DNA of 49,506 bases from Runella sp. (lineage in GTDB: Bacteria; Bacteroidota; Bacteroidia; Cytophagales; Spirosomataceae). The notes under the pieces were generated by a model. The model did no database searches. It was not told the origin of the DNA and worked only from the letters and a program-made list of their open reading frames with translations. Positions 24,017 to 32,061 of the stretch are shown here, piece after piece (position 1 is the stretch's first letter; every line of letters begins with the position of its first letter). The DNA lies in contig NZ_JAIXST010000203.1 of the NCBI RefSeq assembly GCF_027484545.1, positions 1-49,506 of the forward strand, in the 5' to 3' direction. The position numbers and the translations under genes are program-made.

Positions 24017-25309
24017 CTAAGCAACTAAACTGGTTTTCTGACGGCTCATGTTTTTCTCTTTTTGTAAAAAATAAAGTATTGCCGCCAGACTGAGCAAAAT
24101 AATCAGCACGCCCGTTCCGTACGAAATTTGGTGTATAAAATCCAGCCAGCCCGTTTGATTGCTCCGGAAATTTCGATAAAACAGAATCCCTACACTCCCC
24201 AGATACCCGAAGGCATCGGCAATATAAAGCAGGAAACCAATATTACTTCGGTAGCGAAACAAGGCGATCCAACGTTCAAAAAGCATGGTGTGAAAAGTAA
24301 CGTAAGCAAGGTAAGTGGCAAAACCAAACAAAATCATCCACAACGGCGCGGACAGCAACCCATTGGTGAATAAATAGGTAGTAAGCATTAAGAGAAACCC
24401 GCTGAAGAGAACAATCATCAGGTTTATGTAAAAGGCCACTCTATTGTTTTTTATCAGCACCATCAGACCCGTAATAATCATGATGGCAATGGCAATGGGA
24501 ATTTCGGCCGTAGCCAACACCTGGGAGTTTCCTTCGTAGCCTAATCTTGCCCAGATTTCTACCGCAAAATTGTCGCGGATATCCCTGAATATGGTCAAAG
24601 CCATGTAAATGAACACGACGAAAACAATGCCGGGCGCAAACATTAAAAAGAACCGCTTTCTTTCCGCTTTCCTCATCGGTACCCGCTCTGTTCTTAAATG
24701 AATGTCGTCCGGTGCTTGAGGAGGAATTTTACTCAACATCCATACGCCAACCAATAATAAAGGCACAAATAAAAACCCAGTATAAAAAGGCATCCAAAAA
24801 TCGCTGACGCCTGCATTTTCTATCAAATACTTTCCCACCGCTTTTACCAAACCCGAAGAAATAATAAAACTGACACTCATGGCCGCCCCCGATAACTCGG
24901 TATTTTTCCTGCCTTCCAAAAAAGAAAAGACCAGTCCCCAAATCATCCCAAGAGGAAGGCCATTGAGAAACAACCAAACAAAACCAAAGGATGGGGGAGT
25001 AAGGGCAAAAAGTAATAAGGCCAACCAAGAGACACCAATCAGACCCAAAATAGCTTTTATCCGTCCTCGCGGCTGCATCTCGGATACAATCTTGATTCCT
25101 GCAAACTTTGAGAGGGCGTATCCTATTACCTGTGCCGTAATCAGCACAATTTTGTAGTCAATTCCCCACAATTGTAACCCGTCGAAAGTAGCGGCCGTAA
25201 AAGGTTTCCGAAAAGCATACATGCTGCAATAGGTAATAAAACCGGCCATCATGCAATAGAGGGAGAAACCCAATTTATGGGTTGGGGTAAGCCACGTTAT
25301 TTTTGTCAT
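24017..25309 (-). CDS. DUF5690 family multi-spanning membrane protein (MFS-like)
   Basis: The 430-residue product has about twelve hydrophobic segments and the DUF5690 signature opening GFITYCSMYAFRKPFTAATFDG. It also shows GLPLGMIWGLVFSFLEGRKNTELSGAAMSVSF and, near the end, YVTFHTMLFERWIALFRYRSNIGFLLYIADAFGYLGS. It looks like a diverged major-facilitator transporter. As I recall, genomes of this phylum often place such genes beside 2-aminoethylphosphonate catabolism genes. Here the next gene upstream is a dehydrogenase of the phosphonate-associated type, 49 nt away, so a role in phosphonate or related-compound uptake is an inference from context. Substrate not known. Confidence 0.88.
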   Translation of the reverse strand: MTKITWLTPTHKLGFSLYCMMAGFITYCSMYAFRKPFTAATFDGLQLWGIDYKIVLITAQVIGYALSKFAGIKIVSEMQPRGRIKAILGLIGVSWLALLLFALTPPSFGFVWLFLNGLPLGMIWGLVFSFLEGRKNTELSGAAMSVSFIISSGLVKAVGKYLIENAGVSDFWMPFYTGFLFVPLLLVGVWMLSKIPPQAPDDIHLRTERVPMRKAERKRFFLMFAPGIVFVVFIYMALTIFRDIRDNFAVEIWARLGYEGNSQVLATAEIPIAIAIMIITGLMVLIKNNRVAFYINLMIVLFSGFLLMLTTYLFTNGLLSAPLWMILFGFATYLAYVTFHTMLFERWIALFRYRSNIGFLLYIADAFGYLGSVGILFYRNFRSNQTGWLDFIHQISYGTGVLIILLSLAAILYFLQKEKNMSRQKTSLVA

Positions 25310-25358
25310 TGGTAAAAGGGTATAGGGTAATTACGAAAATCTAATGGAGTAAAAGCAA

Positions 25359-26456
25359 CTAAAAACGAATTCCAACGCGATAGGGATTTTGTTTTAGGGC
25401 ATATTCAAAGGCTTCGTTTACGTGGGCAAGGTCGAAACCATCATAGACAAGTTCCGTAAAGGGAAACTGAGCGTAATACTGCTCCATAAATACGACAGCG
25501 GCTACAAAATCCTCCGTATTATAATTGTGCAACCCTTTGATAACATGCAGGTTGCGGATAATTTTTTCGGCGTCCAATTGCAGGGCAGGCTGGGGGAAAA
25601 CGGCCCCCACCCACACCGCTGTCCCACCGATACCGAGCAGATTGAGCGTATATTCCATCACTGCCCCTACGCCGCTCAATTCAATAAGTCCATCTATCGG
25701 ATTTGATTTTCCCATAAGTGCGTTCAATTCGGTAGCATACGAAGTATCTCCTCTCAGGCATATATCCGCTCCAAATCGCTTGGCTGTTTTCAGTCGCTCA
25801 TCCTCTACATCTACTGCTACGATAGTTTTTGCGCCTGCGGCCTTCGCCATCGCGCAGGCGATAATACCGAGCATTCCTACTCCTGAAATCAAAATATTTC
25901 TGTTTTGAACATCTCCTAGCAAGCGATAAGCCCCCGCAACGGTAGCCACGGCACAATTGATAATGGCGGCTATTTTTACGGGCACGTCTTCTTTCAGTTT
26001 GGCAAGCGGCGTATGGATATGCAGGATGGTGTACTCACTCAATCCTCCGTGCAGAGTGTTGGTTTCGGTAAGTTGCTCGTGTCCGTATTTGAATAGCCCT
26101 TCGGCCTTCTGCGGTATTCCTCTTTCCGCAAGTTCCGTTTGGGGGTTACTGGCAAAAATGGCCCAAGTCACCAAATCACCTTCTTTAAGTTCCTGTCCGC
26201 GTTGGTCTTGGCGGGGAGTATTCGGGCCAAAAGATTCGATTCTCCCTACAATCTCATGACCAAGAATGGTAGGAGTTTTTTCCTTTCTTTTCCCGATATA
26301 GGTACTAATATCGCTGCGACACAACGTAGTACAGGCATTACGAATGAGCAATTCCCCTGATTTTAACGCTGGAATTGGCAGTTTCACTATTTCCAAAGCC
26401 TCACCGTTGGTATAAAAAACAGCGGTATGGGCATATCTTAATTCTTCGTCCATCAT
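25359..26456 (-). CDS. Zinc-binding alcohol dehydrogenase, phosphonate-catabolism-associated type
   Basis: The 365-residue medium-chain dehydrogenase has ACTTLCRSDISTYIGKRKEKTPTILGHEIVGRI, in which Cys, Asp and GHE supply the catalytic zinc site. The Rossmann motif is ILISGVGMLGIIACAMAKAAGAK, with VDVEDERLKTAKRFGAD as the cofactor-binding turn. The pattern with GHEQL, NCAVATVAGAYRLLGDV and IDGLIELSGVGAVMEYTLNLLGIGGTAVWVGAVFP matches the TIGR03366 group found near phosphonate genes. The usual four-Cys structural zinc lobe is absent. The gene starts with two in-frame ATGs; either is possible. It probably shares a transcript with the DUF5690 gene downstream. No phnW or phnX lies in the window. 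Confidence 0.85.
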   Translation of the reverse strand: MMDEELRYAHTAVFYTNGEALEIVKLPIPALKSGELLIRNACTTLCRSDISTYIGKRKEKTPTILGHEIVGRIESFGPNTPRQDQRGQELKEGDLVTWAIFASNPQTELAERGIPQKAEGLFKYGHEQLTETNTLHGGLSEYTILHIHTPLAKLKEDVPVKIAAIINCAVATVAGAYRLLGDVQNRNILISGVGMLGIIACAMAKAAGAKTIVAVDVEDERLKTAKRFGADICLRGDTSYATELNALMGKSNPIDGLIELSGVGAVMEYTLNLLGIGGTAVWVGAVFPQPALQLDAEKIIRNLHVIKGLHNYNTEDFVAAVVFMEQYYAQFPFTELVYDGFDLAHVNEAFEYALKQNPYRVGIRF

Positions 26457-26600
26457 TCATTGAATTTAGCATCATTTTTGGAGACAGGCCGCATTTTAAG
26501 ATTTTTCCATAGCTTTCCCTTGTTCAGAAGATTAAATAATTGTGTACATTGAGGCAAGAAGTAAGGTAAGATTGCCGAAGTGATGCTTTTTTGAAGATAT

Positions 26601-26658
26601 AAAAAGAAGTTTGGAATACGTTGGCATCATAGCCTGAACGTTCTCCAAACTTCTTTTT
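26601..26658. terminator. Long hairpin, likely terminator of the amidohydrolase gene
   Basis: AAAAAGAAGTTTGGA (26601-26615) pairs perfectly with TCCAAACTTCTTTTT (26644-26658). The loop can fold further (ACGTT with AACGT, GGC with GCC). It lies 95 nt past the amidohydrolase stop in the 297-nt gap before the dehydrogenase gene. A/T tracts on both arms make it usable both ways. The rest of that gap shows nothing else. Confidence 0.7.
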
Positions 26659-26753
26659 TCTACTACAACCTTCTATTTTTTTTTGAGGAAAAGCTTACAT
26701 CCATTCAATCGGGCTGAGTTCGTCTATTCAAAACCGACTGGTGGGTATGATTT

Positions 26754-28400
26754 TCACTTCCTCTCAAACACCTTCTCTCCCGCTAAGTACGTCTTCAACA
26801 CTTTCACATCACGCAATTCATTGGCGGGAGCGGTCATCAAATCTTTTTCTAAGATGATAAAATCGGCGGCTTTGCCCAGTTCGATGCTGCCCAAACGGCC
26901 TTCTTCAAAATTGCCGTAGGCGGCCCAAATCGTCATGCCGCGCAGGGTTTGCTCACGGCTGAGTGCGCCCTCCATTTGATAGCCACCTGCCGGAAATCCT
27001 TTGGCATCTTGCCGAAACACGGCAGAGTGAAACGTATAAAAAGGCGAAACGGCTTCTACTGGAAAATCCGTCCCAAAGGTGATTTTGCCGTTTTGCTTGA
27101 ATAATTCCTGAAAAGCGTAAGCGTTTTTCTCGCGCGCTTTGCCCAAACGTTCACCCGCCCAATACATGTCGGACGTAGCGTGCGTAGGCTGCACAGAAGG
27201 CATAATATTGAATTTACCAAACGTGGGCACGTCGGCGGCATCCACAATTTGCGCGTGTTCAATGCGCCAACGGCGGTCATTTTTCCCTTTTAGGTACTTG
27301 GCGTACAGATTGAGCATCAAACGGTTGGCTGAGTCGCCGATGCAATGCGTATTGGCCTGAAACTCGCTGTTGGCCAACTGAGCAATTGATTTTTCAAGTT
27401 CGGCGGGGCTAAAGAGCAAAAAACCCGTAGTTTCGGGCGCATCGCTATAAGGTTTGAGCAAACAGGCACCGCGCGAGCCTAAGGCACCATCGGCATAAAT
27501 TTTGAACGAACGAACATTGAGGCGGTCGGTAACATAAATGCCTTTCTTCAACATTTTATCAATAGTCTCCTGACTCACGCTCACCATCGGGTACAACCGA
27601 ATTTTGAGCGTTCCTGCCTTTTGGAGGCTATCCATGTGGTCGATAATCTCAGGTGATACACCCGCATCCCCCACGTTGGTAAGGCCATATTGAAAACAAA
27701 GTTGCTGCGCTTTGAGGAGTTTTGAGGTAATCTCAGTCTTCGTAGGGGTTGGATTGAGGGCCCGAACGAGCTGTTGGGCACGATCGACCAGTACGCCCGT
27801 GGGCTGCCCATTTTTCAAAACCACCAATCCGCCTTCCGCTTTGGTATCGGCAGTGATTTTGGCGAGTTGCAGGGCTTTGGTATTTACCCAACCCGCGTGA
27901 CCGTCAATACGAGTCAAATAAACAGGATTGTTGGGAAAAGCTTTATCCAGAATGTCTTTGGTGGGAAACTCTTTGACCAGCCAGTCATTTTGGTCCCAAC
28001 CACGACCGATGATCCACACGGCATCCGGATGCCCCGTTTGGTATTTTTTCAGGCGCTCCACAATCTCTTCCGCCGACTTCGTATCTACCAAGTCGGCTTG
28101 GTCAAGCATTTGGCCCAAACCATAAAAATGGGCGTGCGCATCGTACAAACCGGGATAAACCGCCTGTCCGTTGGCATTGACAACCGAGTCAGACTGGTAC
28201 TTCCCAAAAACAGTGGCAGAATCGCCGATAGCCACGAATTTGCCTTCTTTTATGGCAAAAGAAGTGGCTTTACTAAAGGTAGAATCAACGGTATAAATAG
28301 TACCGTTGTAAACAATCAGGTCGGCTTTGTCGCGACTTGAGCAAGAGGCTAAAATGAACGCTAAAAAGGTGGCAAACAGCGCGTAAAAGTAGTTTTTCAT
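26754..28400 (-). CDS. Exported amidohydrolase (YtcJ-like), lipoprotein
   Basis: The 548-residue metal-dependent hydrolase has a lipoprotein signal (MKNYFYALFATFLAFILASC; Cys20) followed by ADLIVYNGTIYTVD, the usual amidohydrolase N-terminal strand. Metal-binding motifs are YDAHAHFYGLG (HxH), then QANTHCIGDSANR and RRWRIEHAQIV (further His ligands), and GTDFPVEAVSPFY (the Asp). The C-terminal REQTLRGMTIWAAYGNFEEGRLGSIELGKAADFIIL is the family closing region. This is the Amidohydro_3 / YtcJ type, whose members act on N-substituted amino acids, formamides and similar compounds; the real substrate is unknown. It is transcribed divergently from the TolC gene. Confidence 0.93.
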   Translation of the reverse strand: MKNYFYALFATFLAFILASCSSRDKADLIVYNGTIYTVDSTFSKATSFAIKEGKFVAIGDSATVFGKYQSDSVVNANGQAVYPGLYDAHAHFYGLGQMLDQADLVDTKSAEEIVERLKKYQTGHPDAVWIIGRGWDQNDWLVKEFPTKDILDKAFPNNPVYLTRIDGHAGWVNTKALQLAKITADTKAEGGLVVLKNGQPTGVLVDRAQQLVRALNPTPTKTEITSKLLKAQQLCFQYGLTNVGDAGVSPEIIDHMDSLQKAGTLKIRLYPMVSVSQETIDKMLKKGIYVTDRLNVRSFKIYADGALGSRGACLLKPYSDAPETTGFLLFSPAELEKSIAQLANSEFQANTHCIGDSANRLMLNLYAKYLKGKNDRRWRIEHAQIVDAADVPTFGKFNIMPSVQPTHATSDMYWAGERLGKAREKNAYAFQELFKQNGKITFGTDFPVEAVSPFYTFHSAVFRQDAKGFPAGGYQMEGALSREQTLRGMTIWAAYGNFEEGRLGSIELGKAADFIILEKDLMTAPANELRDVKVLKTYLAGEKVFERK

Positions 28401-28564
28401 CGTGTCAGGGTTAAATCTTGCCTAAAACTACGTTTTAATACGCTATTTTTGAAACGTAAAGCGGGTTTTGTCCTATTATTTGGCCAATACTTCCGCTGTT
28501 TAGTACTTAACCCAGTTCAGTCTGCATTATATACTTTTATAATGTTCTTATAATCAGAAAATTA

Positions 28565-28597
28565 TTCACCAATTCGCCATTCACTAATTCACAATTA
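28565..28597. repeat. Short AT-rich TTCACnAATT repeat
   Basis: In the 232-nt gap between the amidohydrolase and tolC genes, three units of the TTCACYAATTC type follow one another. The same units make up the extra arm of the B12 riboswitch at 31824-31900. I see no convincing promoter box elsewhere in this gap, although both divergent genes must have their promoters here. Confidence 0.5.
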
Positions 28598-28632
28598 GTA
28601 TTTAAAGGCTAACTCACTCCGTTTTTGCTTGT

Positions 28633-29964
28633 ATGAAACGTTTTTTGCTACTTTTTTTTACGATTTTACTACAACCCTTCCTTTCATTTTCTCAAGAGTT
28701 GCTCACCCTTGAAAATGCAATTTCAACGGCCCTCGAAAAGAATTATGCCATTAAGATAGCCCGCAGCCGCGAATCAATTGCGCATAACGATAATACCCGT
28801 GGCAATGCAGGAATGTTGCCTGTGGTAGCAGGTTCGACCCAAGCCAACTTTAACAACAACAGCGTTAACCAAACCTTTTTTCCATTAGGAAGCACCACGC
28901 GTGACCCGTTGGTACAAAGCGGAGTTCATAACCGCAACTCTACTTCAGGCGTCAGCTTGGTATGGACGGTATTTGATGGAATGGGGATGTTTGCCACAGC
29001 CGAGCGTTTGCGTGAAATTGAAAAATTGGGAAAAACAAACGTAGAAATCAACATCGAAAATACCGTAGCCCAAGTAGCTGCGGCTTATTACGACATCATC
29101 CGCCAAAAGCAACGCCAAGAATCACTGAAAGATGCGTTGGATATTTCAGGAACTCGTCGCGAATTGGCCAAAGCAAACTATGAGGTAGGAACAACTTCCA
29201 AATCTGAATATTTGGCTGCTCAAGTAGATTACAATCAAGACCAAGCCGCCTTGGTGGCTCAAGAGCAATTTTTAAGAAACAGCAAAGTCAACCTTAATTC
29301 ACTGTTGTTAAGAGACTTCAACGTTGACTTTAACGTACCCGATACGATTATCTTCCGTAAAGATTTAGATATAGCTCAATTGCAACAAAATCTTAAAAGT
29401 CAAAATCCCAATCTGCTGGCGGCCAATCAAAACCGAAAAATTGCGTCCATAAGTGAAAAAGAAATTCATGCGTTACGCTTGCCGCAGGTCGATTTATTGG
29501 GGAGTTATACATACAGTACCCTTAACAACGAAGTGGGATTTGGGGTAAAAAGCAGCAAAAACGGCTCGCTCAACTACGGTGCTCGGTTGGTCATTCCCAT
29601 TTACGATGGCTATAATCAACGCCGCCGCGAACAAAATGCAAAAATCAACACCATCATTACGGAATACCAAGAAAATGACTTGAAAAATCAGCTTTTGTCA
29701 GCATTGGAACGTACCTATATTGCTTATCAAAACAGCGTACAACTTTTTGATTTTGAGGAGAAAAACTTAAAGATTGCCCGTCAAAACGTGGACTTGGCTT
29801 TTGAACGATACAAATTCGGAAACTCAACGGCTATTGAATTTCGCGAAGCCCAACGCAATGCCGTTGCTTCGGAATCGCGCCTGATTGAGGCCGCTTATAA
29901 TGTAAAAGTGACAGAAATTGAGTTATTGCGTTTGAGCAGCTCCATTGTTTCGGACGTTAAATAA
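28633..29964 (+). CDS. TolC-family outer-membrane efflux protein
   Basis: The 443-residue product has a signal peptide (ending SFSQ) and the two-fold repeated outer-membrane efflux protein structure. Each half opens with an alpha-hairpin: LTLENAISTALEKNYAIKIARSR and, in the second half, LQQNLKSQNPNLLAANQNRKIA. The usual conserved parts VAAAYYDIIRQKQRQESLKDALDIS, YEVGTTSKSEYLAAQVDYNQD, GSLNYGARLVIPIYDGYNQRRR and YKFGNSTAIEFREAQRN are present. Such proteins form the channel across the outer membrane for type I secretion or multidrug pumps. No membrane-fusion protein or pump gene lies next to it, so its partner must be elsewhere. Confidence 0.92.
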   Translation: MKRFLLLFFTILLQPFLSFSQELLTLENAISTALEKNYAIKIARSRESIAHNDNTRGNAGMLPVVAGSTQANFNNNSVNQTFFPLGSTTRDPLVQSGVHNRNSTSGVSLVWTVFDGMGMFATAERLREIEKLGKTNVEINIENTVAQVAAAYYDIIRQKQRQESLKDALDISGTRRELAKANYEVGTTSKSEYLAAQVDYNQDQAALVAQEQFLRNSKVNLNSLLLRDFNVDFNVPDTIIFRKDLDIAQLQQNLKSQNPNLLAANQNRKIASISEKEIHALRLPQVDLLGSYTYSTLNNEVGFGVKSSKNGSLNYGARLVIPIYDGYNQRRREQNAKINTIITEYQENDLKNQLLSALERTYIAYQNSVQLFDFEEKNLKIARQNVDLAFERYKFGNSTAIEFREAQRNAVASESRLIEAAYNVKVTEIELLRLSSSIVSDVK

Positions 29965-29994
29965 GAAAATCAAAGCACGTTTACGGGTTTAAAG

Positions 29995-30002
29995 TACCTT
30001 TG
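29995..30002 (+). promoter_or_regulatory. Predicted -7 box of the small membrane protein gene
   Basis: TACCTTTG (TAnnTTTG) ends 33 nt before the ATG at 30036, leaving a leader of about 25 nt. No clear TTTG upstream at the standard distance. Confidence 0.45.
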
Positions 30003-30035
30003 CAGCATGAATTAACTTCTTACACAACCGGTTTT

Positions 30036-30374
30036 ATGCTCACTTTCTGGAATAAAAACTTTACTCGCGACGTTCTTATCACCCTCGTTACCAGTGCCGT
30101 TGTAGTTGTTTCCTGCTTTTATGGGCCTACTGTACACATGCCCTTTTTGGTCGGGATGCTTACCGCAGTTGGGCTGGGGTGGCTGCAACCTCGCAAAGGG
30201 TGGATACTTGCCATCGAACAAATCGTTTTGATAGCCATTTTCTATTTTGTCATTGATGCCTTAAAACTACTTCCTGCTTTCGATGTCGATGCCACTCAAT
30301 TTTCGGCCCTTTTGCAATTTTTCCCTGCGTTTACGGGCAGTTTTTTGGGCGGATTTATCAAGCGCTCTTTTTAA
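30036..30374 (+). CDS. Small integral membrane protein
   Basis: I start at the ATG at 30036 (MLTFWNKNFTRDVLITLVTS), because a predicted -7 box overlaps the longer frame. The 112-residue product has about four hydrophobic segments (VLITLVTSAVVVVSCFY, FLVGMLTAVGLGW, ILAIEQIVLIAIFYFVID, and a Gly-rich one near FTGSFLGGF) and an Arg/Lys at the ends. No family recognised. It stands between the TolC gene and the phosphotransferase gene; it could be a partner of TolC only if read as one transcript, which the predicted promoter argues against. Confidence 0.7.
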   Translation: MLTFWNKNFTRDVLITLVTSAVVVVSCFYGPTVHMPFLVGMLTAVGLGWLQPRKGWILAIEQIVLIAIFYFVIDALKLLPAFDVDATQFSALLQFFPAFTGSFLGGFIKRSF

Positions 30375-30439
30375 GGGCTAAAACGTACGTTATCTGTGTA
30401 TCGGTTAACCGTTATTAGTTTGATTATCTACACTTGATA

Positions 30440-30460
30440 GCGCGTGGCTCTGCCGCGTGT
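30440..30460. repeat. GC-rich hairpin, possible dispersed repeat
   Basis: GCGCGTGGC/TCT/GCCGCGTGT forms a CGCG-GGC stem with a one-base bulge in a region otherwise AT-rich. It is 65 nt downstream of the small membrane protein gene and 24 nt before the stop of the phosphotransferase gene on the other strand. It may be a terminator or a repeated palindrome. Confidence 0.35.
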
Positions 30461-30483
30461 TCCTTATTTTAAGACCTACGGCT

Positions 30484-31557
30484 TTAAATCCTTCCTCTTT
30501 CAATTCCCTTTGCCGCTGTATTGCTCAAGGCATGGACACCCATAATCAAGCCTGCAAAACGTTCATCCTTACTGAAACCCTGTTTCCAACGCGCATAAAT
30601 TTGCTGAATGACTACCGTATTTTTAAACAGCCCGAAAACGTAGTAATAAAGAATATTCGACAAGTCACGACCGCTTTGCTGAGCATACCGGTCGGCAAAT
30701 TCCTGACGCGTAAAATTGCCGGGAAGCCACGTCAGATTAAAGCTTTTTTCAAAAGGTCTATCTGTTGCCTCTGACCAATACGACAACGACGTTCCAACAT
30801 CCATCAGCGGGTCGCCTACGGTGGTCATTTCCCAATCCAACACCGCCACAATGTCCGTCAAATCATGGGCATTGAGCACCATGTTATCGTATTTGTAATC
30901 GTTGTGAATCAACGTAGGCGCATTTTCAACGGGTCTGTTTTGTACGAGCCAATCGTGTACCTGCTCAAAGACAGGCACTTCATCCGTTTGAGCGGCTTGA
31001 TAGCGTTTGTACCAACCATCTACCTGCCTTTGTACATAGCCCTCGGGTTTACCCAGATTAATGAGGCCCGTTGCCTGTATGTCAATCGCGTGTAGAGCTA
31101 CCATATTATCGACCAACGCTTCCGACAAACCTCGCAATAGAGTTGGTTCCAACCCCATTTTGGGGGCAGAATGGGCACGTAAAATTACTCCTTGAACCCG
31201 TTCCATCACGTAAAAAGGACAATCCAATACGCTTTCGTCTTCGCAATACACAATAGGTGCGGGGATTTTGGAGTAGCCTGCCGCCTTTAGCAGCGACAAT
31301 ACCCGAAATTCGCGTCCCATATCGTGGCCGCCTTTAATGTGTTTTGACCCAAACGGCGGCCGACGCAACACGTATTCTTTCTGATTGTCTGTTTTGAGAA
31401 AATAAGTCAGGTTGGAATACCCTCCGGGAAATTGACTCACTTCCGTAATCACTCCAAAATCAGGCACTTGTTGACTAAAATACGTGTTTAATTTATCGAC
31501 GTCGAGTTGTTCGCCATCACGTACGGCAGCAGGAGAATCGGTTTTAATGGAAGACAT
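30484..31557 (-). CDS. APH-family phosphotransferase (ACAD10/11-like)
   Basis: The 357-residue protein has an aminoglycoside-phosphotransferase/choline-kinase-like fold. Motifs in order: FPGGYSNLTYFL (glycine-rich loop), EYVLRRPPFG (ATP-binding Lys/Arg region), FYVMERVQGV (hinge), LIHNDYKYDNMVL (catalytic HxD loop, HNDYKYDN) and VLDWEMTTVGDPLMDVGTSLSYW (the D-W-E magnesium-binding region). In other bacteria and in mitochondria these proteins pair with acyl-CoA dehydrogenases for hydroxy-acid breakdown, but no such gene is near here. The start is the ATG at 31557, 20 nt after a well-formed promoter on the same strand. The longer frame reaching 31605 overlaps that promoter. Confidence 0.9.
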   Translation of the reverse strand: MSSIKTDSPAAVRDGEQLDVDKLNTYFSQQVPDFGVITEVSQFPGGYSNLTYFLKTDNQKEYVLRRPPFGSKHIKGGHDMGREFRVLSLLKAAGYSKIPAPIVYCEDESVLDCPFYVMERVQGVILRAHSAPKMGLEPTLLRGLSEALVDNMVALHAIDIQATGLINLGKPEGYVQRQVDGWYKRYQAAQTDEVPVFEQVHDWLVQNRPVENAPTLIHNDYKYDNMVLNAHDLTDIVAVLDWEMTTVGDPLMDVGTSLSYWSEATDRPFEKSFNLTWLPGNFTRQEFADRYAQQSGRDLSNILYYYVFGLFKNTVVIQQIYARWKQGFSKDERFAGLIMGVHALSNTAAKGIERGRI

Positions 31558-31576
31558 GGGGTTTGGTTTATTTTCA

Positions 31577-31606
31577 CAAAAATACGACTCTATCCGAATC
31601 TTCAAA
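31577..31606 (-). promoter_or_regulatory. Predicted promoter of the phosphotransferase gene
   Basis: On the minus strand TTTG (31606-31603) is followed by 18 nt and TATTTTTG (31584-31577), close to the TTTG-N19/20-TAnnTTTG consensus. Its distance to the ATG at 31557 is 20 nt. Confidence 0.6.
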
Positions 31607-31651
31607 CCATCTGTTCAACGCGGTGCTCTTTCGGTTTATTTAATCTCTACA

Positions 31652-31683
31652 TTTGTCTCCCTCCTCCCTTCTCACTACTTTTG
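31652..31683 (+). promoter_or_regulatory. Promoter of the cobalamin riboswitch transcript
   Basis: TTTG (31652-31655) is followed by exactly 20 nt and TACTTTTG (31676-31683). This places the transcription start near 31689, the first base pairs of the riboswitch. It is the cleanest Bacteroidota-type promoter in the window. Confidence 0.8.
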
Positions 31684-31687
31684 TAAC

Positions 31688-31955
31688 AGTTTTGGGTGCC
31701 TCACGCTTGTTTCATGACAAGCTTCGACGGCTTAATAGGGAATTCCGTTCAAAGCGGAAACTGTCCCCGCAACTGTAAGTTTCACCCAAAGTCGCTCTTA
31801 AACTGCAAAGACCACTGGCAAAATAATGAGTGAATGCGTGAATTAATGAATGAGTGATTTTAACTATTCACTAATTTACTCATTCACAATTCACTCATTA
31901 GAAAAAACTGGGAAGGTGCAAGGGCGATGAAACGAGTCAGGAGACCTACCCGAAG
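31688..31955 (+). promoter_or_regulatory. Cobalamin (adenosylcobalamin) riboswitch
   Basis: The conserved core is plain. TTTTGGGTG closes with CACCCAAA (31783-31790). The block AGGGAA...GCGGAAACTGTCCCCGCAACTGTAA has the family consensus. It is followed by CCACTGG (31812-31818), GGGAAGG (31910-31916) and the B12 box GTCAGGAGACCTACC (31936-31950). It binds adenosylcobalamin and shuts off the downstream gene, a BtuB-like receptor, whose ATG is at 32062. Between CCACTGG and GGGAAGG lies an unusually long AT-rich arm. The expression platform between 31956 and 32061 is unclear; hairpins TGAGC-GGTA-GCTCA (31994-32007) and GTCCC...GGGAC (32018-32043) lie in it, without a terminator U tract. Control of translation initiation is therefore more likely than termination. 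Confidence 0.93.
31824..31900 (+). repeat. Long AT-rich hairpin arm inside the riboswitch
   Basis: TAATGAGTGAAT at 31824 pairs perfectly with the end of the arm (ATTCACTCATTA, ending at 31900), and a further imperfect stem continues inwards for about 25 bp. Both halves are built of GTGAATTAATGAA / TTCACTAATTY units. The same units occur in the tolC upstream region at 28565-28597. Confidence 0.8.
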
Positions 31956-32061
31956 TCATTCTTAGTCGCTGCGTACGGAGGATGCGCCCCGATTGAGCGG
32001 TAGCTCATTTGTATCAAGTCCCAATTCAACTAAAAAAAGGGACACAACTCATTTCATTTCT

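Noticed and set aside
25359-26456. Considered as threonine or sorbitol dehydrogenase
   Set aside because: No structural zinc cysteine cluster, and the motif set fits the phosphonate-associated dehydrogenase group better.
27774-28340. 188-codon open frame on the plus strand
   Set aside because: Opposite the conserved part of the amidohydrolase gene; no recognisable motif or start signals.
31824-31900. Repeated TTCACTAATT units considered as a CRISPR-like array
   Set aside because: Units are about 10-15 nt, imperfect, and pair with each other as one hairpin inside a riboswitch; no unique spacers and no cas genes.
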